Shown here in pieces: positions 34,674-45,598 of a DNA stretch of 64,000 nt (positions are counted from its first letter, which is position 1; each line of letters opens with the position of its first letter). A program made the position numbers and the translations under genes. The notes below the pieces were generated by a model that was not told the origin of the DNA, did no database searches, and saw only the letters and a list, made by a program, of their open reading frames with translations. Source of the stretch: Pelagibacteraceae bacterium AG-404-P07 (GTDB lineage: Bacteria; Pseudomonadota; Alphaproteobacteria; Pelagibacterales; Pelagibacteraceae); NCBI GenBank assembly GCA_003216235.1, contig QCJE01000002.1, forward strand, positions 38,246-102,245. Reading direction: 5' to 3'.

Positions 34674-37666
34674 GACCTTACCCTTTCACCTTTTGGATCA
34701 ACATAATGTGAAGAAACTATCTCAACAGGAATTATCTTATTTTTAAGAGGAGACATTACAAATAATTTTTCACCAATCATATTTTTTCCATCTTTCAATA
34801 TGGCTAATGAAAATGGGTTATTATGTTCAACGCTCCAACATGAAGCTGAAATGTAACCTAATTTTGGATTTGGCAATGGCGCGTTAGAATCTTTAACTAA
34901 ATGTGATCCTTCTGGAATACTTGTTTTTTTATCTAATGGAACAACACCAACAACTTTCTGTCTATCTTCAGCTGTAAATGCTTCTCTAATTAGAGATCGC
35001 TTTCCAATGAAATCTTTCTTTTTACTTAATAATCCTTCAAGAGAATTATCATAAGGTATTGTTCTTCCATCAAGTTCAGATCCTGCAACGTGACCCATTT
35101 CTATTCTAAGAGTTGATAGTGCCTCTGTTCCATATGGTTGAATCTCAAATTCTTGACCAGCTTCAATGATTTTTTCCCACATAAAATTACCATTATCAGA
35201 CTCAACATTTACTTCGTAAGCAAGTTCTCCTGAAAATGAAATTCTAAAAATTCTAGCTTTTACTCCAAATAAATCTGCTTCCATGTAGCCCATAAATGGT
35301 AATCCTTCCTTAGACACATCGGAATTTGGAAATAGTTTTTGCAATAAATCCCTTGATTTTGGTCCAGCAATAGCGGCTCCAGCCCATTGCTCTGTTGTTG
35401 AAACTACGTTAACATTTAGCTCTGGCCATACCAGTTGCAAATAATATTCCAAATGTGAGAGAACATTAGCTGCTTGAGCAGTCGTAGTTGTCATATGATA
35501 ATGATTTTCTGAAATTCTTGTTGTTGTTCCGTCGTCCATAACAATGCCATCTTCCCGTAACATGACTCCGTATCTTGCTTTTCCAATTGGTAACTTTAAC
35601 CATGCATTTGTGTAAACTCTGTTAAGTAGTTCTGCTGCATCTGGACCTTTGATGTCTATTTTACCTAATGTAGTTACATCACAAACTCCTACGTTTGCTC
35701 TCACATTTTTTGCTTCTCTTTTTGATGCTTCAAATAAATTTTCATCTCCCTGTTTATAATATCTAGGTCTTAACCAAACTCCTGCATCGACAAATACTGC
35801 ATTATTTTTTTCATGCCACGAGTGCATTGGAGACTTTCTTGTTGGCTTTGAGTGTTTTCCAATCTCTCTTCCAACAATTGCACCTATCGAAACTGGCGTA
35901 TATGGAGGCCTAAAAGTAGTGTGACCAACATTTGGTACTACTTTATTTTCAATTTTTGATACTAATTGCAAACCATTAAGGTTACTTGTTTTACCTTGGT
36001 CTGTTGCCATACCAAGGGTGGTATATCTTTTTACATGTTCGATTGATCTATAACCTTCTTTTAAAGCTATTTCTATATCCGAAACGGCGACGTCATTTTG
36101 AAAGTCCAAAAATCTTTTATAATTTTTACCCTTAGGAAGGGGCACACACCAAAATTTATCATGGACGGTTGATTTTTTTTCAACAACATTTGGAAAAGAA
36201 ATTTTATTATCATTATTAGTAATTTTTTTTGCCAATTCATGACCAGTTTCAAATGAACTTTTTAAAGTCTCATTTAAAGTGTAAATCCCGTTCGCAGCTC
36301 CCAATGTTTTTTCATTTTGTTTTGAAATTCCTGGAACAAATGCATCAATATCTTCATTAAACTTTGTTTTATTTCCTGATTGTGACGCTAAGTGAATAGT
36401 AGGTGTCCAATAACCAGAAACACAAATACAATCACATTTTATATTTTCTATTACACCAAGTTCTTCTTTATTATCAGAAATTTTCGCAATATCTGCTGAT
36501 CTTACTTTTTTATAACCTTGTGCAGCCACTACCACATAAGAAAACTTGATATTAATTCCTAAATTTTTTGCTTCATCAATTATTTCTGATTGAGGATTTT
36601 TTCTTGTGTCTAAAATAATTGTCTCAACTCCATTTTTTTTAAATTCAATAGCTGTTTCATATCCACTGTCATTGTTAGTGAATATTAAAGGATTTTTTCC
36701 AACTAACACTCCATAAACTTTTAAATATTCTTTTGCAGCAGAAGATAGTATTACACCTGGGGTATCATTATTGCCAAAAACTATTGGTCTTTCAATTGAA
36801 CCTGATGAAATTAGAACTTCCTTAGCTCTGATGTACCATAGTCTTTGTTTTGGATGAAATTTTTTTGTTTCTGGTAAATGATCACTAATTCTTTCTGACA
36901 TTACCAACATATTATGATCATAATAGCCAAAAACCTGCGATCTATTTTTAACAGTTACATTTGGCATTTCTTTCAGTTCACTGATAATTCCTTCAGCCCA
37001 TTCTTTGCCCGATTTATTTCCAATATTTACTTCACTTGTAAGTAATGTTCCGCCAAATCTAGATTTATCTTCAGCCAGAATTACTCTTGCTCCATTCTTC
37101 GCAGCAGCATAAGCGCTTGCTAAACCTGACGGACCTGAGCCTGCAATTAATAAATCACAATACTCATACTTGTGTTCATATCTTTCTTTGTCATGCTCTA
37201 TAGATGCAACTCCAAGTCCTGCTGCTTTTCGAATAAATGGCTCATAAATTTTATACCAAAAACTTTTTGGCCACATAAAAGTTTTGTAATAAAATCCAGC
37301 AGGTAAAAAAATCTTTAAGAAATTATTTATTGCTCCCACATCAAAATTTACACTAGGCCAACAATTTACACTTTTTGCCTCTAATCCCTCAAAAAGCTCC
37401 TGTTCTGTAGCTTTTATGTTCGGTTCAGTTTCACCATTCCTGTATAATTGAACTATTGCATATGGTTCGTCTACTCCTGCTCCAAAAAAACCTCTAGGTC
37501 TATGATATTTAAAGCTTCTTCCAACTAAATGAACACCATTTGCAATTAAAGCTGAGGCTAAAGTATCTCCTTCATATCCAAAATAATCTTTACCATTAAA
37601 TTTAAATGAGAGTTTTTTATTTCTGTTAATCAATCCAATATTTTCTAATCTAAAATTTTGTGACAT
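34670..37666 (-). CDS. soxA: Sarcosine oxidase alpha subunit family (FAD/NAD, THF-binding)
   Basis: A 998-aa subunit: an N-terminal 2Fe-2S-like domain (to about residue 110) with the motif [18 protein letters not shown], an FAD/NAD domain with [21 protein letters not shown] near residue 170, and a C-terminal GcvT-like domain from about 610, which binds THF and passes the methyl carbon as methylene-THF. Touches soxD and soxG. If this operon works on N-methylglutamate, this is mgdC. Confidence 0.9.
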   Translation of the reverse strand: MSQNFRLENIGLINRNKKLSFKFNGKDYFGYEGDTLASALIANGVHLVGRSFKYHRPRGFFGAGVDEPYAIVQLYRNGETEPNIKATEQELFEGLEAKSVNCWPSVNFDVGAINNFLKIFLPAGFYYKTFMWPKSFWYKIYEPFIRKAAGLGVASIEHDKERYEHKYEYCDLLIAGSGPSGLASAYAAAKNGARVILAEDKSRFGGTLLTSEVNIGNKSGKEWAEGIISELKEMPNVTVKNRSQVFGYYDHNMLVMSERISDHLPETKKFHPKQRLWYIRAKEVLISSGSIERPIVFGNNDTPGVILSSAAKEYLKVYGVLVGKNPLIFTNNDSGYETAIEFKKNGVETIILDTRKNPQSEIIDEAKNLGINIKFSYVVVAAQGYKKVRSADIAKISDNKEELGVIENIKCDCICVSGYWTPTIHLASQSGNKTKFNEDIDAFVPGISKQNEKTLGAANGIYTLNETLKSSFETGHELAKKITNNDNKISFPNVVEKKSTVHDKFWCVPLPKGKNYKRFLDFQNDVAVSDIEIALKEGYRSIEHVKRYTTLGMATDQGKTSNLNGLQLVSKIENKVVPNVGHTTFRPPYTPVSIGAIVGREIGKHSKPTRKSPMHSWHEKNNAVFVDAGVWLRPRYYKQGDENLFEASKREAKNVRANVGVCDVTTLGKIDIKGPDAAELLNRVYTNAWLKLPIGKARYGVMLREDGIVMDDGTTTRISENHYHMTTTTAQAANVLSHLEYYLQLVWPELNVNVVSTTEQWAGAAIAGPKSRDLLQKLFPNSDVSKEGLPFMGYMEADLFGVKARIFRISFSGELAYEVNVESDNGNFMWEKIIEAGQEFEIQPYGTEALSTLRIEMGHVAGSELDGRTIPYDNSLEGLLSKKKDFIGKRSLIREAFTAEDRQKVVGVVPLDKKTSIPEGSHLVKDSNAPLPNPKLGYISASCWSVEHNNPFSLAILKDGKNMIGEKLFVMSPLKNKIIPVEIVSSHYVDPKGERVRS

Positions 37667-37935
37667 TATGAAATTTCCTCATTAGCTTTTAAAGTATTAA
37701 AAATTTCGTGAGTTGCTGTATCTCTTTCAACTTTTATCCATTGTCTACATCCCGATAAATGTTGCCATAACTCCCAATGTTTTCCTCTTAGACTTTTTCT
37801 ATTATATACAAAGTTATTCCACTCTTCATCTGAGGTTTCTTTACCTAACTCGGGTCTTTTAACACTGGCATCACCACCATAAGAAAATTCATTTTGAGAT
37901 CTCATTCCACAATGTGGACATTTGATATGAAGCAT
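37666..37935 (-). CDS. soxD: Sarcosine oxidase delta subunit family (zinc protein)
   Basis: An 89-aa subunit with the four zinc ligands at the conserved places: Cys6, Cys9, His59 and Cys63 (CPHCG and HLSGC). The order of subunits is beta, delta, alpha, gamma as in the soxBDAG operon. It joins the heterotetramer and supports its assembly. Its start abuts soxB. Confidence 0.9.
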   Translation of the reverse strand: MLHIKCPHCGMRSQNEFSYGGDASVKRPELGKETSDEEWNNFVYNRKSLRGKHWELWQHLSGCRQWIKVERDTATHEIFNTLKANEEIS

Positions 37936-39192
37936 TTATGAAATCCAAGTTTTTGTGCCAAGTCCCTTTTCATCTAACAAGTGACCTGTATTAAATCTAT
38001 TTAAATTATATCCAGCATTTAATTCATGAACTCTATCTTGAGCAATAGTGTGAGCAAAAGTCCAACCAGACGCTGGTGTTGCTTTAAAACCACCATAACA
38101 CCAACCGCAATTTAAATATAATCCTTCAATATGAGTTTTGTCTATAATTGGTGAACCATCCATAGACATGTCCATTATTCCACCCCAAGTTCTAAGCATT
38201 TTTAATTTACTCAAGAAAGGCATCATTGCAATCCCTTCTGTTAAAACATGTTGAAGTGTTGGAAGGTTTCCTCTTTGCGCATAACTATTATAACCATCTA
38301 AATCACCACCCATAACCATTTCACCTTTGTCCGATTGACTAATATAAAAATGTCCAGCACCAAAAGTAACTACTTTATCCAAAACTGGTTTTACTGGTTC
38401 AGAAACACATGCTTGTAAAAGATGAGTTTCAATAGGTAATGTCATATTTAATTTTTCAGCTAAAATATTTGTGCTTCCTGCAACACATAATCCAATTTTT
38501 TTTGCTTTAATGTTTCCACGTGATGTTCTTACTCCCTGAATTTTTCCCCCTGAAATATCAAATCCAATTACCTCACAATTTTGTATTATATCAACACCCA
38601 TTGAGTCTGCTTGACGAGCGTAACCCCAAGCTACCGCATCATGTCTTGCTGTACCAGCGCTTGGTTGCATGAGTCCACCAAAAATTGGAAATCTTACATT
38701 TTCAGAAAAGTCTGCCATGGGGATAATTTCTTTTACTTGTTCTCTGTTTAAAAGTTCTGCATCAATTCCATTTAAACGCATTGAATTTCCTCTTCTTGCA
38801 TAAACATTCATTTGAGCATCAGAGTGTGCAAGATTAATAATTCCCCTAGGTGAGAACATAACGTTATAATTTAAATCTTGGCTCATCTTTCTCCATAGAT
38901 CCATTCCAAATTCACTGAATAATGCATTATCATCATACATATAATTTGACCTGATTATTGTAGTATTACGTCCAACATTGCCACCACCGATCCATCCTTT
39001 TTCTATGATAGCAACATTTGTAATATTATGTTCTTTTGCAAGATAATAAGCAGTGGCTAAGCCATGACCTCCGCCTCCAATAATAACTACATCATATTCA
39101 CTTTTTGGAGTTGGGTCTTTCCAAGCCAAATCCCAATTTTCGTGATTGGAAAAAGCATTTTTAACTAGACTAAATATTGAGTATTTTTGCAT
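37936..39192 (-). CDS. soxB: Sarcosine oxidase beta subunit family (FAD + covalent FMN)
   Basis: A 418-aa DAO-fold flavoprotein. The FAD motif VVIIGGGGHGLATAYYLAKEH starts near residue 35, and GTARHDAVAWGYAR at 180-193 contains His184, the probable covalent FMN anchor. In the complex, the beta subunit oxidises the N-methyl amine. It heads the soxBDAG run and is followed by soxD with no gap. Given mgsABC and gmaS in the island, it may instead be the N-methylglutamate dehydrogenase beta (mgdA); sequence alone does not decide. Confidence 0.88.
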   Translation of the reverse strand: MQKYSIFSLVKNAFSNHENWDLAWKDPTPKSEYDVVIIGGGGHGLATAYYLAKEHNITNVAIIEKGWIGGGNVGRNTTIIRSNYMYDDNALFSEFGMDLWRKMSQDLNYNVMFSPRGIINLAHSDAQMNVYARRGNSMRLNGIDAELLNREQVKEIIPMADFSENVRFPIFGGLMQPSAGTARHDAVAWGYARQADSMGVDIIQNCEVIGFDISGGKIQGVRTSRGNIKAKKIGLCVAGSTNILAEKLNMTLPIETHLLQACVSEPVKPVLDKVVTFGAGHFYISQSDKGEMVMGGDLDGYNSYAQRGNLPTLQHVLTEGIAMMPFLSKLKMLRTWGGIMDMSMDGSPIIDKTHIEGLYLNCGWCYGGFKATPASGWTFAHTIAQDRVHELNAGYNLNRFNTGHLLDEKGLGTKTWIS

Positions 39193-39319
39193 TATTAAAT
39201 TTTATAATAATGAATATAAATAGTCCCTATTTTTTTTATATATAATTTTTAGATATTTCCAAAGGCTCTAAAAAGAGATACTAATCGACCAATTTTTTTA
39301 ATTATTTTAAAGATTTTAA
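39193..39319 (+). promoter_or_regulatory. Intergenic leader between soxB and fhs
   Basis: A 127-nt divergent intergenic stretch. It contains a small hairpin-like GGCTCTAAAAAGAG at about 39264-39277 and GATACTAATCGACC at 39277-39290, which resembles the 3' end of bacterial 23S rRNA. Nothing is identifiable as a riboswitch I know. It should hold the promoters for both soxB and fhs. Confidence 0.35.
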
Positions 39320-41002
39320 ATGAGCGATGTAAAATCAGATATTCAAATAGCAAGAGAAGCAAAAATGCAGCCAATCAAAGATATATTGGCTACGATAAAT
39401 GTACCAGATGAAAGCTCAGCGTTTAGCCCAATGGGCAGACATATAGCCAAAATAAATTTAGAATATTTAAAAACCTTAAAAAAAAAAGATGGAAAATTAG
39501 TTTTAGTTACTGCAATAACCCCAACTCCTGCTGGAGAGGGAAAAACTACCACATCTGTAGGGCTTAATGATGGATTAAATAAAATCGGAAAAAAATCTAT
39601 AGTATGTTTAAGAGAGCCCAGTCTTGGTCCATCATTTGGATTAAAAGGTGGTGCTGCTGGAGGAGGTTATGCTCAAGTTGTTCCTATGGAACAAATCAAT
39701 TTACATTTCACTGGAGATTTTCATGCAATAACTTCTGCTCATAATTTATTATCTGCTCTTATTGATAATCATATTTATTGGGGTAATAAACTAAACATCG
39801 ATGTAAGACGAGTTTCTTGGAGAAGAGTAATGGACATGAATGATAGATCTTTAAGATCAATCATCGTAGATCTAGGAGGTGTAGCAAATGGATATCCACG
39901 TCAAGACAGTTTTGATATTACAGTTGCCTCAGAATTAATGGCTATTTTCTGTCTAGCAACAGATCTAAAAGATTTAGAAAATAGGATTGCAAATATAACA
40001 ATTGGATATACTAGAGAAAAAAAACCTGTACAGGCTAAAGATTTAAATGCTCAAGGTCCAATGACAGTTTTGCTTAAAGAAGCAATTAGACCAAATGTAA
40101 CTCAAACTTTAGAAAATAATCCTGCGATTATTCATGGAGGTCCTTTTGCCAATATTGCTCACGGTTGTAATTCTGTAATAGCTACAAAGGCAGGACTTAA
40201 ATTAGCAGATTATGTTGTTACAGAAGCTGGATTTGGCGCAGATCTTGGGGCAGAAAAATTTTTAAATATTAAATGTAGAAAATCAGGATTGAAGCCTGAT
40301 TGTGTTGTTATTGTTGCAACCATAAGAGCTCTTAAAATGCATGGTGGTGTATTAAAAGATGAATTAAAAAACGAAAACGTAAAAGCTTTAAAGAAAGGTT
40401 TGGTTAATCTAGAAAGACATATAAATAATACGCGAAAATTTGGATTACCAGTTACGATTGCAGTAAATCATTTTATTACCGACACAGAGGAAGAAATGAA
40501 AACTTTGCTTGATTTTTGTAAAACTCAGGGAGTTAAAGCCTCAAAATGTACTCACTGGTCAAATGGAAGTGAAGGTACTAAAGAATTAGCGAAAAATGTT
40601 GTTGAAATATGTGAAGATAAAAAAAATACATTTAAATATTTATACGAAGATAGTCTTTCATTGTTTAAAAAGATTGAGAAAATTGCACAAGAGATTTACC
40701 ATGCAAGTGAAGTTGTAGCTGATACAAAAGTAAGACAACAATTAAAAGATTTTGAGGAGAAAGGTTACGGTAAACTTCCAGTTTGTATAGCAAAAACTCA
40801 ATATAGTTTTTCAACAGATCCAAATTTAAAAGGTGCACCTACTGGTCATGTATTGCCAGTGAGGGAAGTTAGACTATCATCTGGTGCAGAGTTTATTGTA
40901 GTTGTTTGCGGTGAAATAATGACTATGCCTGGTTTGCCTAGAGTTCCTGCAGCTGATTCTATAAAACTTAACGATAAAGGTGAAATTGAAGGGTTATTCT
41001 AA
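39320..41002 (+). CDS. fhs: Formate-tetrahydrofolate ligase
   Basis: A 560-aa enzyme of normal length. ATP-binding [15 protein letters not shown] (about residue 69-83), the motif [23 protein letters not shown], and [16 protein letters not shown] are all signature features. It reversibly joins formate and THF using ATP, so it can turn formyl-THF into formate and ATP. It stands between the sox operon and the TMA/TMAO genes, which fits methylene-THF disposal or use for one-carbon units. Confidence 0.97.
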   Translation: MSDVKSDIQIAREAKMQPIKDILATINVPDESSAFSPMGRHIAKINLEYLKTLKKKDGKLVLVTAITPTPAGEGKTTTSVGLNDGLNKIGKKSIVCLREPSLGPSFGLKGGAAGGGYAQVVPMEQINLHFTGDFHAITSAHNLLSALIDNHIYWGNKLNIDVRRVSWRRVMDMNDRSLRSIIVDLGGVANGYPRQDSFDITVASELMAIFCLATDLKDLENRIANITIGYTREKKPVQAKDLNAQGPMTVLLKEAIRPNVTQTLENNPAIIHGGPFANIAHGCNSVIATKAGLKLADYVVTEAGFGADLGAEKFLNIKCRKSGLKPDCVVIVATIRALKMHGGVLKDELKNENVKALKKGLVNLERHINNTRKFGLPVTIAVNHFITDTEEEMKTLLDFCKTQGVKASKCTHWSNGSEGTKELAKNVVEICEDKKNTFKYLYEDSLSLFKKIEKIAQEIYHASEVVADTKVRQQLKDFEEKGYGKLPVCIAKTQYSFSTDPNLKGAPTGHVLPVREVRLSSGAEFIVVVCGEIMTMPGLPRVPAADSIKLNDKGEIEGLF

Positions 41003-41961
41003 ACTTTAATTTTTAGTTTTTTATTACTCTTAATAGTTTTTATTAAATTAACCATCAAAGGTATCTTCTTTTTATTTATTTTTCTAAGAATAAAAGGTGC
41101 AATCTCTCTTGCTAATTGCTCTCCCTCTACAGTATCATTTGCCATAAATTTTTTTTTAGCAGTTTTAAATGTGTATCCCATACCAAGATAGCTTCCCATT
41201 TTGCTATTTCTTCCACCAGCTGCACTTACATAAAGATCTCCTGCTCCAGCCAGTCCTAAAGTAGTTTCTTCATTGCCTTTAAAATATTTTGTTAAATATT
41301 TCATTTCTAAAATTGATTTCTGAAATAAATTTGATGAAGCATTTAAGCTCTGGCCAGCACCAATTATCATTGAATATATATTTTTTATAGCCGAACAAAC
41401 CTCGACCCCAATAACATCTTTTGAGAATTCTGTGAGATAATAATTTGTTGAAATTCTTTTTCCAATTTTTTTAGCAAAATTAATACTTTTATTTGCAATA
41501 ACAACGCTGGTTTGATTTTTTCTAGCTAATTCTTTTGCCAAACAAGGACCTTTTAAAACTGATACGTTCTTAATACCAGAATTTCTTCTAAGATTTTCTG
41601 AAATTGTTAAAATTTTTTTGCTTTTGGACAAATATTTTAATCCTTTGGTGAGAACTAAAACAGGCGTCTTTATCTTTTTATCTTTTAATTTTTTACCAAT
41701 AAAATCAATTCCTGGTAAACTTAAAGCAATTACTAAAAGATCAAATTTTTCCTTTAATAATTCATTTGAAAATTTTCTAAATTTCAATTTTCTTGGAAGT
41801 TTAATCTTTAATGCTGAATGAAACTTTCTTCTTGAGGATAAGTCTTTAATAAATCTTTTTGAGTAAGGTTCGGTAATTGTTACATCATTTTTATTTTCTA
41901 AACACGGGATCGTAAAGGCTGATCCCATTGCACCACCGCCAATTATCAAAATTTTTTTCAT
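40999..41961 (-). CDS. gpsA: NAD-dependent glycerol-3-phosphate dehydrogenase family protein
   Basis: A 320-aa enzyme: Rossmann [14 protein letters not shown] at the N-terminus, [21 protein letters not shown] in the middle, and C-terminal [17 protein letters not shown] and [22 protein letters not shown], close to the GpsA pattern. It probably makes glycerol-3-phosphate for lipids. The overlap with fhs by 4 nt is convergent. The divergence from typical GpsA at the dinucleotide loop (GGGAMGS) is minor. A related dehydrogenase cannot be excluded. Confidence 0.75.
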   Translation of the reverse strand: MKKILIIGGGAMGSAFTIPCLENKNDVTITEPYSKRFIKDLSSRRKFHSALKIKLPRKLKFRKFSNELLKEKFDLLVIALSLPGIDFIGKKLKDKKIKTPVLVLTKGLKYLSKSKKILTISENLRRNSGIKNVSVLKGPCLAKELARKNQTSVVIANKSINFAKKIGKRISTNYYLTEFSKDVIGVEVCSAIKNIYSMIIGAGQSLNASSNLFQKSILEMKYLTKYFKGNEETTLGLAGAGDLYVSAAGGRNSKMGSYLGMGYTFKTAKKKFMANDTVEGEQLAREIAPFILRKINKKKIPLMVNLIKTIKSNKKLKIKV

Positions 41962-42103
41962 ATATATTTAGCTTAAAAATTTCATGTTAATACAACACAT
42001 ACGAGAGAAAGTAATCTCAAATAATCTTAATTATAATGTAATATTTTATTTTAAATTTGAGTAATTTGTTAGTAAAATAATTTTTATTTTTATAAAGTAA
42101 CTA

Positions 42104-43435
42104 ATGACTAAAGTAGCAATTATAGGAGCTGGACCATGTGGACTATCTATGCTCAGAGCATTTGAGTTAGCTGAAAAAAATGGTGAAAAAATTCCTGAAA
42201 TAGTTTGTTTTGAAAAACAAGAAGATTGGGGAGGATTATGGAACTATAATTGGAGAACTGGTTCTGACCAATATGGAGACCCTATACACAACAGTATGTA
42301 CAGGTATCTTTGGTCAAATGGACCAAAAGAATGTTTAGAATTTGCAGATTATTCGTTTGATGAACACTTTGGAAAACCCATTCCTTCATTCCCGCCTAGA
42401 GCAGTTTTGTATGACTATATCATAGGTAGATTAAACAAGGGAAAAATGAAAAGTAAAATCAAATTTAATACTGGGGTAGTAGGGACAATATTTAAAAATG
42501 ATAAATTTGAAATTAGTTATCAAGACAAAGTAAATGATAAAATTTTGAAAGATATTTTTGACTATGTGGTTGTATCAACTGGTCATTTTTCAGTTCCTTT
42601 TATCCCAGAATATGAAGGAATGAACTCTTTCCCTGGAAGAATTATGCATTCCCATGATTTTAGAGATGCTGAAGAATTTAGAAATAAAAATGTAATTGTT
42701 TTAGGAAGTAGTTATTCTGCAGAAGATGTTGCACTCCAATGCAACAAGTACGGGGCCAAAAGTGTAACAATAGGATACAGACATAATCCTATGGGATTTA
42801 AATGGCCAAAAGGAATGAAAGAAGTCCATTACCTTGATAAATTGGAAGGCAAAAAAGCAATTTTTAAAGATGGTACAGAACAAGAGGCAGATGTTGTAAT
42901 TTTATGCACTGGTTATCTTCATCATTTTCCTTTTTTAGAAGAGAGTTTGCAATTAAAAACTAGAAATAGATTATACCCACCAAAACTATACAAAGGAGTT
43001 GTTTGGCAGAATAATCACAAACTTTTATATCTTGGCATGCAAGATCAATTTCATACTTTTAATATGTTTGATTGTCAGGCTTGGTACGCAAGGGATGTAA
43101 TAATGAATAAGATTAAAATTCCAAATGATAAAGAAATTGAGACTGATATTAATAAATGGGTTGCTATGGAGGAAAAATTAGAAAATCCAGATCAAATGAT
43201 TGATTTTCAAACTGAATATACAAAAGAGCTTCATGAAATGTCAAATTATCCAAAAATTGATTTTGAATTAATTAGAAAGCATTTTAAAGAATGGGAACAT
43301 CATAAAGTTGAGGATATATTAACTTATAGAAACAAATCTTTTTCTTCACCAGTGACAGGTTCTGTTGCTCCAATTCATCATACACCATGGGCAACTGCTA
43401 TGGATGATTCATTAAAAACTTTTTTAGATAAATAG
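42104..43435 (+). CDS. tmm: Trimethylamine monooxygenase (FMO family)
   Basis: A 443-aa flavin-containing monooxygenase. FAD motif IIGAGPCGLSML at residues 6-17, the NADPH-linked FMO identity region FPGRIMHSHDFRD at about 176-188, and VLGSSYSAEDVALQ near 199-212 are visible. Length and the conserved MHSHDF pattern agree with bacterial Tmm. It uses NADPH and O2 to convert trimethylamine to TMAO; it can also oxidise other amines and dimethyl sulfide. The gene is divergent from gpsA and convergent with tmoV. Confidence 0.9.
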   Translation: MTKVAIIGAGPCGLSMLRAFELAEKNGEKIPEIVCFEKQEDWGGLWNYNWRTGSDQYGDPIHNSMYRYLWSNGPKECLEFADYSFDEHFGKPIPSFPPRAVLYDYIIGRLNKGKMKSKIKFNTGVVGTIFKNDKFEISYQDKVNDKILKDIFDYVVVSTGHFSVPFIPEYEGMNSFPGRIMHSHDFRDAEEFRNKNVIVLGSSYSAEDVALQCNKYGAKSVTIGYRHNPMGFKWPKGMKEVHYLDKLEGKKAIFKDGTEQEADVVILCTGYLHHFPFLEESLQLKTRNRLYPPKLYKGVVWQNNHKLLYLGMQDQFHTFNMFDCQAWYARDVIMNKIKIPNDKEIETDINKWVAMEEKLENPDQMIDFQTEYTKELHEMSNYPKIDFELIRKHFKEWEHHKVEDILTYRNKSFSSPVTGSVAPIHHTPWATAMDDSLKTFLDK

Positions 43436-43442
43436 ATTAGAA

Positions 43443-45596
43443 TTAATCAATACCTAGGTGTTTTTTTCTTTTTTGAACGTAAGCTCTGATTAAGTTATCA
43501 AATATTAAAGCGATAAAGGCTACGCATATACCAAGTGTCAATCCAATACCTGCACCTTTTTTATCTGATAATGCTTTTAAAATATATTGACCTAAATCCT
43601 CTGTACCAATGAATGCTCCAATAATTACCATGAATAATGCAAATACTATTGTTTGGTTTAAGCCAAGCATCATATGTGGGAATGCCAAAGGAAATTCTAT
43701 TTTAGTCAATCTTTGAAATTTATTCACACCTGACATAGTTGCTGCATCATGCAGTCCAGCCGGAACACTTCTAAGTCCCTCAATTGTATACCTAGTAGCA
43801 GGTATGGTTGCATAAACTATAACTGCAATTAATACTGATGTATCAGTTATACCAAATAACATCATTACAGGTATTAAATATACAAAAGATGGAAATGTTT
43901 GAAAGATATCACATACACCTAACATAAATTTTGCAGATTGCTTATTCTGAAAACATAAGGTTCCAACTGTAAATCCTATTATACAAGACACAATTACACC
44001 AAAAGTTGCCATATACGCAGTTACTAAAGCCCTATCCCACCATGGACTAAAAGCGATAAATAAAGTTAAAGCACAAACAACTAAGGCAGAACGAACTCCA
44101 CCAATTAAATATCCCGCACCAACAACTAAAACTATTGTAGCTATTGCAGGCATTCTTAAATACAGCGCCCTCATGGGTTGAAGTACCTCTTGAATCAACC
44201 AAGTGTTAAATGCCTTGATATATACAAAAAAGGTTTCAAAAATCCAATCAACACCTTTGTTCCAAAAATCAGCTGTTGAGATTCCTTTATTATGTGGAAT
44301 TTCAAATAAGTAATTGAATGTCCCTTTGAACAAAAAGGTTCCAATGTAAGCGAGTAATAATCCAATCACTACCGTCGTAGCAAAAAATATTAAATTTTTA
44401 TTTCTTTGAAAGAATGTAAGGTTACCAAAATAATCCTCTTGCTTATTTGCCCAAGCTAAAGACATTTTATCTAATAATATTGCAATCAAACTAATGCACA
44501 AGCCTGCTTCAAGTGCTAACCCAATGTTCAATTGATTTAATGCTAATAATAAATTAAATCCTAAACCTTTTGCACCAATAAAAGCTGAAATAACTGCCAT
44601 TGAAAAACAAACCATTATAACTTGGTTAACTCCAATTAAGATATCTCTTCTTGCAGTTGGAATTAATACTTTAAACATAAGTTGAAAGTTATTACATCCA
44701 CTCATTCTACCAGCTTCAATCACTTCCGGTGGTACAGCTCGTAAACCAAGTATAGTTAATAATATCATTGGTGGCACAGCAACAACCATTGTTATTATTA
44801 CTGCAGCATGATCACCTACCCCAAAAAGAACTAACGCAGGAACTAAAACCGCATATTGAGGCATTGTCTGCATCACTAACAATATTGGATATAATGCTTT
44901 TTCAACACGTTTACTTTTAAATGCTGCTATCCCTAAACCTAAACCAAAAATAAATGATAAAGGGGCTGCAACTAGTATAAATGATAGAGTTTGCATTGAA
45001 GGTTTCCATTGACCAAATATAGAAATGTAAACCATCGTTAGACCTGCAAACAAAGCTAAACCTTTGCCACTTAATTTATAAGAAAGTAAAATTGCACCTG
45101 CTGCAACAATTGTCCACGGTAACCCTGGTAGTTCAGCCCAAGGATTCTTATCTATCCAATCCCAACTACTAAAGGCCACTATAGTTTCAAGACCTCCCAA
45201 TAAAATCTCTCTTATTAACTGTATTAAAAAAGTCATAAATGCAGTTATGTTTCTACTTATCTGTAAGACAAGAGGGCGACTTTTAAATTCTTGAGTATCT
45301 TCATTCCAAACTTCAATTGGCATCCATTCATTCATTAAGAAAAATAATGAGTCGTTTATCCAAATAGGTAACCATCCAAGTAATGGGGGTAATCTCCAAA
45401 AAACATCAAAAGCATAGTATCTTACTTCTTTACCTAAAAATATGTAGCTACTTTGATTGGGATCTTTTACAAATTCTGCTTGACCTCTAATAAATTTATA
45501 TGTTTCAGGAACTTCGATTGCAAAACATAATGCAAAAAATATAACTAATAAAAATAACCATTGAAATGTTTTTGGATATTTTTTGAAAAATTCCAT
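43443..45596 (-). CDS. tmoV: TMAO-type ABC transporter permease, two-domain fusion
   Basis: A 717-aa protein with two ProW/OpuAB-like permease halves (about 190-390 and 490-710), each with an EAA-like loop: AGRMSGCNNFQLMFKVLIPTARRD and AATMSGVNKFQRLTKIEFPLA. N-terminal 130 residues carry an extra membrane and periplasmic region. The fused pair of permease domains is as in TmoV of the TMAO transporter. It follows tmoW by 2 nt. Confidence 0.83.
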   Translation of the reverse strand: MEFFKKYPKTFQWLFLLVIFFALCFAIEVPETYKFIRGQAEFVKDPNQSSYIFLGKEVRYYAFDVFWRLPPLLGWLPIWINDSLFFLMNEWMPIEVWNEDTQEFKSRPLVLQISRNITAFMTFLIQLIREILLGGLETIVAFSSWDWIDKNPWAELPGLPWTIVAAGAILLSYKLSGKGLALFAGLTMVYISIFGQWKPSMQTLSFILVAAPLSFIFGLGLGIAAFKSKRVEKALYPILLVMQTMPQYAVLVPALVLFGVGDHAAVIITMVVAVPPMILLTILGLRAVPPEVIEAGRMSGCNNFQLMFKVLIPTARRDILIGVNQVIMVCFSMAVISAFIGAKGLGFNLLLALNQLNIGLALEAGLCISLIAILLDKMSLAWANKQEDYFGNLTFFQRNKNLIFFATTVVIGLLLAYIGTFLFKGTFNYLFEIPHNKGISTADFWNKGVDWIFETFFVYIKAFNTWLIQEVLQPMRALYLRMPAIATIVLVVGAGYLIGGVRSALVVCALTLFIAFSPWWDRALVTAYMATFGVIVSCIIGFTVGTLCFQNKQSAKFMLGVCDIFQTFPSFVYLIPVMMLFGITDTSVLIAVIVYATIPATRYTIEGLRSVPAGLHDAATMSGVNKFQRLTKIEFPLAFPHMMLGLNQTIVFALFMVIIGAFIGTEDLGQYILKALSDKKGAGIGLTLGICVAFIALIFDNLIRAYVQKRKKHLGID

Positions 45597-45598
45597 AA

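Noticed and set aside
41962-42103. Riboswitch in the leader of tmm, and glycine, SAM or THF riboswitches elsewhere
   Set aside because: I looked for tandem glycine-type cores, SAM-II/V pseudoknots and other known consensus patterns in the longer intergenic regions and saw none. The tmm leader is plain AT-rich sequence.
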